DNA of 64,000 nt from Prosthecobacter debontii (lineage in GTDB: Bacteria; Verrucomicrobiota; Verrucomicrobiia; Verrucomicrobiales; Verrucomicrobiaceae). A model generated the notes under the pieces. It had not been told where the DNA came from, did not search any database, and saw nothing but the letters and a program-made list of their open reading frames with translations. The stretch spans positions 55,413 through 119,412 of the forward strand of contig CAMAQH010000012.1 of assembly GCA_945860295.1 (NCBI GenBank), in the 5' to 3' direction. Shown piece by piece: positions 36,198-45,406 of this stretch. Position 1 is the first letter of the stretch, and every line of letters starts with the position of its first letter. Made by a program: the position numbers and the translations under genes.

Positions 36198-37306
36198 TTA
36201 TCACCCAGCAAGGCTACAGCGACGGAATCTACGAGCGGCTTGCCGTCACGCGTGAGACGGATGTGATCGTCCTGCACTTGCAGAAGACCCTCGCTTTGCA
36301 GAATCTGCACCATACGCTGCTCAGGCTTGCGGACGAGGCAGAGTGGCAGGCCGCGCGCGGTCCGCAGCTCCAGGCCAAAGCGCTCGGTGCGGCGCTCATT
36401 AGACGTGAGATGCTCGCCGGGCTGCGCGGGGTTTTGACCGGACTGAATCAATTCCAAGTAGCGCGTGGTGTCGGGGATGTTTTGCCAGCGATGACTCGCC
36501 ACAGTTGAAAAGGCGCTGGGGCCGAGCCCGAGATATTCCTCGCCCATCCAGTAACTCTCATTGTGGGCGGAGCGGTGGCCAGGGCGTGCGAAATTGCTTA
36601 TCTCATAATGCTCGTAGCCAGCGGCCTCCAGCAGATCAAGCGATGTGTGAAAGTACTCCGCATCACGGCTTTCATCCTCACGATACTGACCACGCCGCAA
36701 GCGCTCGAAGAACTCGGTGTCCTCCTCGTAGTTCAGGTTGTAGGCGGAGATGTGATCAGGCTTGAGCGAGATCGTGTGCTCCACTGTGCGCTGCCAGGTT
36801 TCCAAACTCTGACCGGGGATGGAAAACATCAGGTCCACATTCACGCTGCGAAAACCCGCCCCCCGCAGCACATGATAAGTCTCCTCAGCATCCGCTGGTG
36901 CGTGATCGCGACCCAGCGTCTTCAGCGTCAACTCGTCCCATGCTTGGATGCCGAGGCTGATGCGGTCGATTCCCTGCGCTCGCATCATCGCCGCCTTCGA
37001 CTCTGTGACCGTTCGTGGATTCACCTCACAGGTGAACTCCTTCACCGCCGACAGATCCAGCGTCTCGCGCAATCCCGTGAGCAGTCTTTCGAGATGGGTC
37101 TCACTAAGCGCCGTTGGCGTGCCACCGCCAAGATAGACCGTGTCCAGTCGCAGCTCATGCACCGCGCTCTGGCGTCGCGCCTCTGTCAGCACTGCATCAA
37201 CAAACTCCGCCATCGGCGTGGCTCCCGGTGTGTGCTTGTAGAAGCTGCAGTACGGACAGACGCGGTGGCAGAACGGGATGTGGAGATAGAGGTGGGAAAG
37301 AGACAA
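36191..37306 (-). CDS. hemW: Radical SAM heme chaperone HemW-like (HemN-related)
   Basis: 371 residues. The radical SAM cysteines C13-x3-C17-x2-C20 are in CHRVCPYCSF at the N-terminus. The segments YLGGGTPTALSETHLERLL, TCEVNPRTVTESKAAMM and RISLGIQAWD are typical of HemN/HemW. HemW is now seen as a heme-insertion factor; true HemN has longer extra segments that are absent here. Start at MSLSHLYLHIPFC is exact for the family. It converges on the FKBP gene through a shared hairpin. Confidence 0.92.
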   Translation of the reverse strand: MSLSHLYLHIPFCHRVCPYCSFYKHTPGATPMAEFVDAVLTEARRQSAVHELRLDTVYLGGGTPTALSETHLERLLTGLRETLDLSAVKEFTCEVNPRTVTESKAAMMRAQGIDRISLGIQAWDELTLKTLGRDHAPADAEETYHVLRGAGFRSVNVDLMFSIPGQSLETWQRTVEHTISLKPDHISAYNLNYEEDTEFFERLRRGQYREDESRDAEYFHTSLDLLEAAGYEHYEISNFARPGHRSAHNESYWMGEEYLGLGPSAFSTVASHRWQNIPDTTRYLELIQSGQNPAQPGEHLTSNERRTERFGLELRTARGLPLCLVRKPEQRMVQILQSEGLLQVQDDHIRLTRDGKPLVDSVAVALLGDKD

Positions 37307-37412
37307 GAGGGAAGGATGTAGGATAAAGGGTGGTTTCGCCAGAGCCTTTATCCTTCATCCATCCGCCTTCATACTTTGCAGCCGCCGATTCCCATGCTAC
37401 CCGAAGGACTCT

Positions 37413-38846
37413 ATGCCCGACCAAGACACTATCCCAAATGTACTCGCTGAACGCTATGCCACCGCCGCCATGCGCGGACTTTGGTCGGGGGCGGGAAAGG
37501 TAAGACTGGAGCGGGATTACTGGATCGCGGTGCTGAAGGGGCAGCGGGATCTGGGCATTCCTGTGCCGGATGGCGTGATCGAGGCTTATGAGGCAGTGAA
37601 GGACAAGGTCTTCCTCATCAGCATCATGCAGCGCGAGCGCGTGACGCGACATGATGTAAAGGCACGCATCGAGGAGTTCTGCGAGCTGGCCGGGCACGAG
37701 CACATCCACAAAGGCATGACGAGCCGAGATCTGACGGAAAATGTAGAGCAGCTCCAGGTCTTCCGCGCGCTGTTAGAGGTGCAGAAGAAGAGCATCGCGG
37801 TGCTGGCGGCCTTTGCCAAACGCGCGGCGGAGACTCGCGATATTCCTTTCACTGCCCGCACTCACAATGTGGCAGCTCAGGCGACGACCTTTGGCAAACG
37901 CCTGGCGATGTTTGGTGAAGAGATGCTGATCGGCGTAGAGGCGCTGAATGTGCTAATCAACTCTTATCCGGCGCGCGGCCTGAAGGGCGCTGTTGGCACT
38001 CGGCTGGATCAGATCACGCTCTTCAATGGCGACACATCAAAGGCGCGCGCGCTGGAAGATCGGGTGCTGCATCATCTCGGCATCCACGCGGCGCTCGATA
38101 GCGTGGGCCAGGTTTATCCGCGCAGTCTCGACATGCAGGTGGTGTCCACGCTGACCCATGTGGCGAGCGGGCCGGGCAGCTTTGCCAAGACGCTGCGCCT
38201 GATGGCCGGTCATGAACTGGCGAGCGAGGGCTTTGCCAAAGGTCAGGTAGGCAGCTCGGCGATGCCGCATAAGATGAACAGCCGCTCCTGCGAGCGCATC
38301 AACGGCTTTCACGTCATCCTCAAAGGCTATCTGGCGATGGCCGCAGGTCTGGCTGGCGATCAATGGAACGAAGGCGATGTGTCATGCTCCGTGGTGCGTC
38401 GCGTGATGCTGCCGGATGCTTTCCTAGCAATGGATGGCCTGCTAGAAACAACGCTCACCGTGCTCAGCCAAATGGAGGTCTTCGACGCTGTCGTGGAGCA
38501 GGAACTCATGCGCTACCTGCCCTTCCTACTCACCACCACGGTGCTCATGGAGGCGGTCAAAACTGGCGCTGGCCGCGAAGCCGCGCATGAGGCGATCAAA
38601 GAGCACGCCGTGCAGGTGGCGAAGGACATGCGCACCGGCAAAGTCGCTCACAACGATCTCTTCACCCGACTCGGTGCCGATGCTCGACTGGTACTCAGCG
38701 CCGAGGCTTTTGAAAAACTCGTGGAGCAAGGCCGCACCAATATGGGCGATGCACCAGAGCAGGTGGACTACTTCGTGGAGCGTGTGGGCAAACTGGTAGC
38801 GGCGCATCCCGAAGCAGCCGCGTATGAGCCAGGCGCGATTCTGTGA
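37413..38846 (+). CDS. purB: Adenylosuccinate lyase
   Basis: 477 residues of the fumarase/aspartase superfamily with the signature SSAMPHKMNSRSCERI (catalytic Ser loop). The N-terminal ATAAMRGLWSGAGKVRLERD and TSRDLTENVEQLQ fit adenylosuccinate lyase of the longer (animal-like) subtype, which makes fumarate in purine synthesis and AMP formation. It starts at ATG 37413 and is followed after 13 bp by an HlyD-type gene on the same strand. Confidence 0.94.
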   Translation: MPDQDTIPNVLAERYATAAMRGLWSGAGKVRLERDYWIAVLKGQRDLGIPVPDGVIEAYEAVKDKVFLISIMQRERVTRHDVKARIEEFCELAGHEHIHKGMTSRDLTENVEQLQVFRALLEVQKKSIAVLAAFAKRAAETRDIPFTARTHNVAAQATTFGKRLAMFGEEMLIGVEALNVLINSYPARGLKGAVGTRLDQITLFNGDTSKARALEDRVLHHLGIHAALDSVGQVYPRSLDMQVVSTLTHVASGPGSFAKTLRLMAGHELASEGFAKGQVGSSAMPHKMNSRSCERINGFHVILKGYLAMAAGLAGDQWNEGDVSCSVVRRVMLPDAFLAMDGLLETTLTVLSQMEVFDAVVEQELMRYLPFLLTTTVLMEAVKTGAGREAAHEAIKEHAVQVAKDMRTGKVAHNDLFTRLGADARLVLSAEAFEKLVEQGRTNMGDAPEQVDYFVERVGKLVAAHPEAAAYEPGAIL

Positions 38847-38859
38847 TCTCATCATCGTC

Positions 38860-39807
38860 ATGATCTCCTTCCCCCTCATCATCCGCTACGGAAGCATGGC
38901 GCTAGCCGTCGCGGGTGTGATCCAAATGACGCAAGTCTTGCAGGTGATTAGAGCGCAGGAAAACCCGATCCCACCGCCGCCCGTCGCGCCACCCGAGAAG
39001 CCTTTTGCCAAAGGCGTGGCTGCCACGGGCATCCTTGAATCGGCGGATGAAAATGTGAGTATCGGCACCCCAATGCCAGGGCTAGTGACGAAGGTCGCGG
39101 TGAAGGTCTGGGACAGAGTGAAGTCAGGCCAGGAGCTTATGCAGCTCGATGATCGCGAGCTACAAGCTCAGCTCATCGGCCAAGAGGCGACCATCGCGGT
39201 GAATCAAGCGAATCTGGACATTGCTCAGGCCCAGCTCACGAAAGTGCAGGACATGCTAGATCGTTTGAAGTCCATCACTGACCAGCGCGCCATCACTCAA
39301 GACGACCTGCGCAATCGCACCAACGATGTCATCGTTTCCAAGGCCCAAGCAGCACAAGCCAAAGCCCAGCTCGATGCAGCACACTCAGCGGTAAAGCAGA
39401 CGAAGCTCCTCACAGAGCGCCTAACCGTTCGCGCTCCACGCGATGGCTCGATCCTTCAGGTAAACATTCGCGCTGGCGAATATGCATCATCCACCAATCG
39501 ACAAGCTGCCATCACACTGGGCGATGTGGACGTGCTGCAAGTGCGTGCTGATGTGGATGAACAGAACGCCATGTCCGTGCGCTCTGATCAACCCGCAAAA
39601 GCTTTTTTGAAAGGCGACAGCAAGACGGCCTACGACCTCGAATTCGTCCGCATCGACCCATTCGTGATCCCCAAACAATCCCTGACCGGTGCAAGCACTG
39701 AGCGTGTGGACACGCGCGTGCTGCAAGTGATCTACCGACTCAAAGTGCCAGACAAAAAGACGCTCTATGTCGGCCAGCAGGTCGATGTGTTTATCGGGGA
39801 AAAGTAG
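38860..39807 (+). CDS. HlyD/RND-type periplasmic adaptor protein
   Basis: About 315 residues: an N-terminal membrane anchor, then a lipoyl/barrel-sandwich half (SIGTPMPGLVTKVAVKVWD, VKSGQELMQLDDRELQAQL), an alpha-helical hairpin (QANLDIAQAQLTKVQDML), the second half (VRAPRDGSILQVNIRAGEY) and a beta-barrel end. Such adaptors bridge an inner-membrane pump and an outer-membrane channel. No pump or TolC-like gene is adjacent, so its partners are elsewhere. An alternative start at 38824 overlaps purB. Confidence 0.85.
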   Translation: MISFPLIIRYGSMALAVAGVIQMTQVLQVIRAQENPIPPPPVAPPEKPFAKGVAATGILESADENVSIGTPMPGLVTKVAVKVWDRVKSGQELMQLDDRELQAQLIGQEATIAVNQANLDIAQAQLTKVQDMLDRLKSITDQRAITQDDLRNRTNDVIVSKAQAAQAKAQLDAAHSAVKQTKLLTERLTVRAPRDGSILQVNIRAGEYASSTNRQAAITLGDVDVLQVRADVDEQNAMSVRSDQPAKAFLKGDSKTAYDLEFVRIDPFVIPKQSLTGASTERVDTRVLQVIYRLKVPDKKTLYVGQQVDVFIGEK

Positions 39808-39858
39808 ATTCGACTGACAGTTGAATCCCTGTGACTGCGGTTGCCATTCGAAGCTATT

Positions 39859-40350
39859 TCAGCCAACGAATCGTCGCGTTAAGGCTATGCCGCCGGTGCC
39901 TTTCAGAGTGCATAGGAGTTCCATGCCGCGTGGGGGAACGAGGTCGGGGATCATCAGAATCAAGGTGCGTCCATCCTCTTCCAGCTTAGCATTTGTGATT
40001 TTCAGCATGCGTTCGTTGATGTGTTTGGAACCGTAGTTTGCACTACGTTCCAAATCCCAAGCTTTGAGCGAGTAGTGCTTGAGTTCTGCGGCGACGGTGA
40101 AGTCAAAAGAGGAGTCGAAGCTGATTGTGATGCTGCTTTTCACGCTCTGACAGCCAATGGGCACATGCAACAGCACCCATGAATTCGACGTCACACGCAC
40201 GAGTTCGCCAGGGCTGAGATCGAACTCATTGGCGAGTCAAAAGAGCGAATGCTGCATCGCTGTGTCAGCCTTGCCTTCGGGGGTACCAAAGGACCACATA
40301 TTGGCATAGGTCTGGCATTCGCAGACGAGATTGATGCGGTTTTTGGTGTC
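39859..40350 (-). pseudogene. Decayed 3'-end of a large exported protein gene
   Basis: A minus-strand frame from about 40350 to 39859 reads as protein on both sides of a TGA at 40237-40239: upstream KNRINLVCECQTYANMW and FGTPEGKADTAMQ, downstream LANEFDLSPGELVRVTS, YSLKAWDLERSANYGSKHIN and LILMIPDLVPPRGMELL. The last part resembles the C-terminal segment of large cytochrome- or heme-binding-domain proteins of planctomycetes and verrucomicrobia (NYGSKHxNE followed by a beta-rich PDL). No start codon or N-terminal domains remain in the window, so it is a remnant, with a sequencing error the less likely reading. Confidence 0.55.
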
Positions 40351-40388
40351 CCTCGGCCTTCCTGATCGGCGATATAAAAGTGCCGTCA

Positions 40389-41255
40389 TCATTCACTCTT
40401 CAGCATGTCACGAAACACAGCGGCACTCGGTGACGCCGTGTGACCTGAGCGACTTAGCAGTGCTACCTGACGCTCCACCAGATTGTCGCGGAGTCGCACC
40501 ACAGCACATCCAGCGGTGGGCTGGCGCGTAGCGAGTTGAGGAAGAATAGCGACGCCCAATCCCGCAGCCACGAGAGATCGTATCGTTTCCAGCTCGCTAC
40601 TTTCACAAGCGATGCGTGGCTCGAAACCTGCGGTGCGGCAGGCCGTGAGCGCCGTATCGCGGGCACGACCTTTGTAGAGAATGAAAGGCTCGTCAGCGAG
40701 CTTGGCGAGGCTTACGGTCTTTTGTTTGGCGACGAGATGTGTCTTCGCGACAAGTGCCACGAATGGCTCGGTGAAAAGCGGATACTCATCAAAGCTGCCA
40801 CTGGTGGTGGGCAGTTGCACGATGCCAAACTCAACACGCCCGCTCTCCACCCACTGCGCCACCGCTTCTGATGTACCTTCAAAGAGCGCCAGTTCGACCA
40901 GTGGATGCAGCTTGCGAAAAGCAGCAATGGACGCAGGCAGCAAACAAGCACTGACCGATGGAATAGCACCGATGGTCAGCCGACCACCACGCAGGCTGAT
41001 GAGGTCATGCACGGCACGCTTTGCCGCATCCGCACGTTCGATCAAAGCCTCAGCGTGCTGACGCAGGGTTACACCAGCAGCGGTTAGCACCGTCTCACGG
41101 CGACCACGATTGAAAAGCTGCGCTCCAAGCTCGGTTTCCAGCTTGCGGATCTGCTCACTCAACGCGGCTTGCGCGAGATGGAGATGCGCGGCTGCGCGAG
41201 TGAAGTTACGCTGACGAGCGGCTTCGAGAAAGTATTCGAGCTGGTAGAGTTCCAT
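40389..41255 (-). CDS. LysR-family transcriptional regulator
   Basis: 288 residues. The N-terminus MELYQLEYFLEAARQRNFTR with AQAALSEQIRKLETELG is the LysR DNA-binding helix-turn-helix; the rest is the effector domain (RLTIGAIPSVSACLLPASIA). It is divergent from the sugar isomerase at 41328 with only 72 bp between starts; that gap carries a palindrome TTACC-AGC-GGTAA, a T-N11-A type LysR site. It is the natural candidate for control of the isomerase and, by the shared element, of the Gfo/Idh operon at 52899. Confidence 0.92.
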   Translation of the reverse strand: MELYQLEYFLEAARQRNFTRAAAHLHLAQAALSEQIRKLETELGAQLFNRGRRETVLTAAGVTLRQHAEALIERADAAKRAVHDLISLRGGRLTIGAIPSVSACLLPASIAAFRKLHPLVELALFEGTSEAVAQWVESGRVEFGIVQLPTTSGSFDEYPLFTEPFVALVAKTHLVAKQKTVSLAKLADEPFILYKGRARDTALTACRTAGFEPRIACESSELETIRSLVAAGLGVAILPQLATRQPTAGCAVVRLRDNLVERQVALLSRSGHTASPSAAVFRDMLKSE

Positions 41256-41272
41256 CGGTATTCCCGCTGATG

Positions 41273-41322
41273 ATGATCGGAAAGAACTGATTTACCAGCG
41301 GTAAGAACTTGTCACTTATAGT
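41273..41322 (+). promoter_or_regulatory. Shared upstream element, copy A
   Basis: A 50-bp stretch upstream of the isomerase ATG. Its first 29 bp (starting ATGATCGGAAAGAAC) match the copy at 52833 at 25 positions, and its last 8 bp (CTTATAGT) match CTTGTAGT there at 7; the internal spacing is identical. It contains the palindrome TTACC-AGC-GGTAA at 41292-41304. It overlaps the likely promoter of the divergent LysR gene as well. Confidence 0.65.
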
Positions 41323-41327
41323 CACTA

Positions 41328-42155
41328 ATGAGCCGACTTTGCGTCCACACCATCACCACCAAGCTACTGAACCTCGATCAATGCCTCGTGGAATTCCCGA
41401 AGCGCGGCGTGAGTGGCATCACGATCTGGCGACAGGCGTTGGAAGGTCGCGATCTCGCCACAGTGAAGCGCCAGATAGCGGACTCGGGCATGGATGTCGT
41501 GAGCCTGTGTCGCGGTGGCTTTTTCCCATCCGCCTCTGCAGCAGGTCGTCAGGCAGCGATTGATGACAATCTTCTCGCCATCGAGCAAGCGCACGCCATC
41601 GGCGCTCCGCTGATCGTTTTAGTCTGCGGCGCGGTTCCTGGACAAAGCCTCGTCGAATCGCGCAAACAAATCACCGATGGCATCGTCGCCGTTTTGCCAG
41701 CAGCAGAGCAGGCAGGAGTGAAACTCGCCATTGAGCCGCTGCATCCGATGTATGCCGATGACCGCAGCGCCGTGAACACCATGCGCCAGTCGCACGAGAT
41801 TTGCGATGCTCTCGGCTCACCGAAAATGCTCGGCATCGCCATCGATGTCTATCACGTCTGGTGGGACCCCGAGTTGAAGGAACAGATCGATCTCGCAGGT
41901 CGCACCGGCCGCCTGCATGCCTTCCACATCTGCGATTGGAAAACTCCGACCACCGATCTTCTCAACGATCGTGGCCTCATGGGTGAAGGCTGCATCAACA
42001 TCCGCGAAATCAGCGACTGGGTGGACGCCACAGGCTTCACAGGCCACCGCGAGGTGGAGATCTTCTCGAACAAGTGGTGGGCCACCGATCAGCACGTCTT
42101 CCTTGATGAGATAGCCTCCAGCTACACGAAGCTTTACACCACGCTAGTTGGGTGA
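41328..42155 (+). CDS. Sugar phosphate isomerase/epimerase family protein
   Basis: 275 residues with the xylose isomerase-like TIM-barrel fold: FPKRGVSGITIWRQAL, then VKLAIEPLHPMYADDRSA (metal-ligand Glu) and IDVYHVWWDPEL (Asp/His pair). It interconverts a keto and aldo sugar or isomerises a polyol product. The ATG at 41328 follows the shared element. It is divergent from a LysR gene and its end overlaps the convergent photolyase-like gene by 22 bp. Substrate unknown. Confidence 0.85.
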   Translation: MSRLCVHTITTKLLNLDQCLVEFPKRGVSGITIWRQALEGRDLATVKRQIADSGMDVVSLCRGGFFPSASAAGRQAAIDDNLLAIEQAHAIGAPLIVLVCGAVPGQSLVESRKQITDGIVAVLPAAEQAGVKLAIEPLHPMYADDRSAVNTMRQSHEICDALGSPKMLGIAIDVYHVWWDPELKEQIDLAGRTGRLHAFHICDWKTPTTDLLNDRGLMGEGCINIREISDWVDATGFTGHREVEIFSNKWWATDQHVFLDEIASSYTKLYTTLVG

Positions 42156-43711
42156 CTTCGCAGTGCAGCAGCCTGCGCACGAATGGCTTCACGTTTGATT
42201 TCATCGAGCCGTCCGAGGTTCCTCACTTGCATGGCCATGCGTTGGTTCTTCCGCATGGCGGGTTCGTGTTGGAGGAGAAAATCCCAGTAGAGTGTGGTGA
42301 ATGGGCAGGCGGTGGGGCCGGTGCTTTCGGCGGGATCGAAGCGGCAACCAGAGCAGTAGTTGCTCATGCGCTGGATGTATTTGCCGGTGGCAATGTAGGG
42401 CTTGCTGGCCATGAGGCCACCATCGGCGTGCTGGGACATGCCGAGGGTGTTAGGCAGTTCCACCCACTCGACGGCATCGACATAGACGGCGAGATACCAT
42501 TCGTGAACTTCTCGCGGCCGCACACCGAACATCAGGGCATAAAGCCCAGTCACCATGAGTCGCTGAATGTGATGCGCATGGCCTAGTCGTAATGTTTGAC
42601 CCAGGGCATCTCTGAGACAGGCCATGTCGGTCTCGCCAGTCCAATAAAAGGCGGGCAGGGGCTGGTCTGCGCCGAGTGCATTCAGCTCCACATAGCCAGG
42701 CATGTTTTGCCAGTAGATGCCGCGCACATACTCACGCCATCCGAGGATCTGGCGAATGAAACCCTCCACACCTGCAAGTGGCGCGCGGCCTTCTTTCCAT
42801 GCGGTTTCTGCTGCGGCAATGACATGCCTCGGATCGAGCAGTTTGAGGTTCATGGCAGCGCTGAGTCGGGAGTGAAAAAGCCATGGCTCTGAGGTCCACA
42901 TGGCGTCCTGCCAGTCGCCGAATTCACTGAGGCGATGCGTTATGAAATCCTCCAGAGCAAGCGCCGCATCTGCCTGAGTGACAGGCCAGTCGAACGCTGT
43001 GAGATCACCAGGATGACTGGCGAATCGCTCATTCACCATCACGATGACTTCGCGCGTGATCGTGTCCGGTTCAAAGCGGCGCGGCGGGATGTGCAGTGGT
43101 GGCCCATGCTTATCAAAGCTCTTGCGGTTCTCGCTATCGAAGTTCCATGCGCCGCCCACGGGCTTGCCTTTATCCATGAGCACGTCATGACGCAGCCTCA
43201 TTTCGCGATAGAAGAACTCCATGCGCATTTGCTTTCGGCCCTCTGCATGGGCGGCAAACTGAGCATGGCTGCATAGGAAGTGCCGATCTTCCCGCACTTC
43301 CAAATTGATGGCGTGGGAGTAAGCCGTAGCTTGTATCTCCTCCCGCACAGCCCACTCGCCAGGCTCCACGATGATCCATTTTTCGGGACGCAATCGCTGC
43401 ATGGATTCAGCGAGAGCTGCGGTGAAAGTCTCTGCGCTGCTACTCTTTAAGCGTCCGCTGTCGGCACACCACTCGCCGCCTGTAGCGTTAAGCTCATGGT
43501 AAAAGACATTCCATCCTCGCGACCTCAGCACCTCGCGAAAGTGCCGCATCGCTGAAAGGAAAACGGCTGTGCGCGGCTTGCTGCTCCAGACCTTGGTGCT
43601 CTCATGAGTCACTTCCGCCATCCAAATGGCATCAAAATTTGGGTCAAACCCATCAAACGCGGCGGAGTCCTCATTGAGTTGATCGCCGAGAATAAGGATG
43701 AGATTTCGCAT
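42134..43711 (-). CDS. Iron-sulfur photolyase-related protein (FeS-BCP, PhrB type)
   Basis: 525 residues of the prokaryotic photolyase-related family (deoxyribodipyrimidine photolyase-related; the Agrobacterium member PhrB repairs 6-4 photoproducts). N-terminal LILILGDQLN opens the Rossmann domain; the FAD domain contains GWREYVRGIYW and the block ending QHADGGLMASKPYIATGKYI. Four cysteines that would bind a 4Fe-4S cluster are seen: one in DMACLRDAL, two in YCSGCRF and one in ACPFTTLYW. ATG at 43711 is preferred to the TTG at 43720. It heads, divergently, the repair block that runs to 50279. Confidence 0.9.
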   Translation of the reverse strand: MRNLILILGDQLNEDSAAFDGFDPNFDAIWMAEVTHESTKVWSSKPRTAVFLSAMRHFREVLRSRGWNVFYHELNATGGEWCADSGRLKSSSAETFTAALAESMQRLRPEKWIIVEPGEWAVREEIQATAYSHAINLEVREDRHFLCSHAQFAAHAEGRKQMRMEFFYREMRLRHDVLMDKGKPVGGAWNFDSENRKSFDKHGPPLHIPPRRFEPDTITREVIVMVNERFASHPGDLTAFDWPVTQADAALALEDFITHRLSEFGDWQDAMWTSEPWLFHSRLSAAMNLKLLDPRHVIAAAETAWKEGRAPLAGVEGFIRQILGWREYVRGIYWQNMPGYVELNALGADQPLPAFYWTGETDMACLRDALGQTLRLGHAHHIQRLMVTGLYALMFGVRPREVHEWYLAVYVDAVEWVELPNTLGMSQHADGGLMASKPYIATGKYIQRMSNYCSGCRFDPAESTGPTACPFTTLYWDFLLQHEPAMRKNQRMAMQVRNLGRLDEIKREAIRAQAAALRSHPTSVV

Positions 43712-43928
43712 GAATATCAAAGGGTCAATGATCCGACCATTATTCTTTACGACTTTACAGGAAGATCAGATGGCAAATTGAGTGACGCATCTCAAGCTGC
43801 ACGGCCCACGTTATTGGATGTCAGAAATTCCCCATGAAACCAGAACAACACAAACTGCTCACCAAAACCTGCTTCGTCCTCGGCTTTGATGTCGTCGCCG
43901 TTTGGTAGCATTGTAGGCCTTCTTTTTC

Positions 43929-45167
43929 ATGCATACTTTTGGGCCAATGACCCGCGCTGATGCCCTGGAATCGTGGAATGCATTTCTACCGAGAGTGCAG
44001 GCTTATGCGAATGCCAGAAATCATGTCGAAGTGGCGCATCACAATGTGTCCCGACTGAGCGCCGCCATTGGTTTCAGGCTGCTGCTTGAAGACGAAATCA
44101 TTGAGCAGACCCTAGCGCTTCACTCTCTTCCAGCAGTAGAAAAATGGCTCCAGGAAGTATGCTGGCGTCGTTACTGGAAGGGCTGGCTGGAGTTGCGGCC
44201 CAGTGTTTGGACGCATTGGCGGCAGCGCGTGACCTTGCTGCGGAGGACTCTGCCCGCGGAAACTTTGACGCGTGTCGAAGCCGTGGCTGCTGGGGAGAGC
44301 GGCGTGGCCTGCATGGATGCTATGGCGCGAGAATTAACTGAAACGGGCTATCTTCACAACCATGCTCGCATGTGGTGGGCCAGCTTTTGGATTCATGTCG
44401 AGCGCTTGCCCTGGGAGCTAGGCGCGGATTTTTTCTTTCGGCATCTGCTCGATGCTGATCCTGCGAGCAACACGCTCTCCTGGCGCTGGGTCGCTGGCTT
44501 GCAGACACCTGGCAAAACCTACCTCGTGCGACTTTCAAACATTGAAAAATATGCGCCGCACTACCTCGCCGACAACACTGCGGGCACTGACCGCATCGCC
44601 GATAGCGTAGTGATGGCGGTGGCGGTCGAAGAGACGGTTGCAGTGCAAAAACAAGCGCTGCCGATCTATGCGACGAGTCTTTCGGAAACGAAAGACCGCA
44701 CAGGACTATGGCTGCATCCCGACGACCTCACCCCAGAACTGGGGCCTCTAGCTTCGATCGCTCCAGTGAGCATCGCAGCGTGCATCAGCGATCACGTTTA
44801 TCACGAGATTTATAATCTCAGCTCTCAACGCATGGTCTCGCTGCACACCGTTCTGAGCGATGGTTTGGCAAGAGCCTCGACTCACTTTGGATGCACCTCA
44901 GTCTCGGTGACGGTAAATAATCCGGTGCAGGGGATTTGCGATTGGGCCGTGGAACATGAACTGGAAGAGATCGTTGCTTTTGCGCCCTTGGTAGGTCCCA
45001 TTCACGACATGCTGCCACGTCTCACGCAGCAGCTCGGATTACTCTGTATTCGTCTCACCCTTGTCCGAAGAGAATCGGACGACAATGCCTTCTCATTCGC
45101 TTCAGCCGGATTTTTTCCGTTCTGGCAAAAGATGAGCCGCCACCTTAGCCAATCTCGCCTCGCATGA
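43929..45167 (+). CDS. Cryptochrome/photolyase-like FAD-binding protein with permuted domains
   Basis: 412 residues. Residues about 50-225 match the FAD-binding helical domain of photolyases (CWRRYWKGWLELRPSVW, NHARMWWASFWIHVERLPWE, NTLSWRWVAGLQTPGKTYLV). There is no N-terminal Rossmann domain; instead residues about 235-412 look alpha/beta (WAVEHELEEIVAFAPLVGPI, FSFASAGFFPFWQKM). This reversed order recalls FAD-binding proteins of similar length I know from several phyla. Function (photoreception or repair) is unproven. Its end overlaps the next gene by 4 bp. Confidence 0.8.
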   Translation: MHTFGPMTRADALESWNAFLPRVQAYANARNHVEVAHHNVSRLSAAIGFRLLLEDEIIEQTLALHSLPAVEKWLQEVCWRRYWKGWLELRPSVWTHWRQRVTLLRRTLPAETLTRVEAVAAGESGVACMDAMARELTETGYLHNHARMWWASFWIHVERLPWELGADFFFRHLLDADPASNTLSWRWVAGLQTPGKTYLVRLSNIEKYAPHYLADNTAGTDRIADSVVMAVAVEETVAVQKQALPIYATSLSETKDRTGLWLHPDDLTPELGPLASIAPVSIAACISDHVYHEIYNLSSQRMVSLHTVLSDGLARASTHFGCTSVSVTVNNPVQGICDWAVEHELEEIVAFAPLVGPIHDMLPRLTQQLGLLCIRLTLVRRESDDNAFSFASAGFFPFWQKMSRHLSQSRLA

Positions 45168-45406
45168 AAGTGGTCCATTCGCCTGAACTTATCGCCCTCA
45201 TCATTCGTTATGCCTGGGAAGACCGCACCACCTTTGAGGAGATCAAAGAACGCACTGGGCTTGTGGAAAGCCAAGTCATCGACATCATGCGCCGTGAAAT
45301 GAAGCCATCTAGCTTCCGCATGTGGCGAAAACGAGTCAGTGGTCGAGTCACCAAGCATCGACGCCTTCTGGAGCAGCATTTGAAAGGCCCACTCACTGAT
45401 GAATAG
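45164..45406 (+). CDS. TIGR03643-family small protein
   Basis: 80 residues, strongly basic. The sequence IIRYAWEDRTTFEEIKERTG and VIDIMRREMKPSSFRMWRKR match my memory of the TIGR03643 family, short proteins of unknown function often found beside photolyase-like and cryptochrome genes. It may be a helix-turn-helix-like nucleic acid binder. It overlaps the previous gene by 4 bp and the next by 8 bp. Confidence 0.8.
   Translation: MKVVHSPELIALIIRYAWEDRTTFEEIKERTGLVESQVIDIMRREMKPSSFRMWRKRVSGRVTKHRRLLEQHLKGPLTDE

Noticed and set aside
43604..43908. Small plus-strand frames (77 codons at 43604 and 24 codons at 43834)
   Set aside because: The first is mostly antisense to the photolyase-like gene. 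The second reads plausibly but is too short to support, and may be a chance or a tiny remnant.
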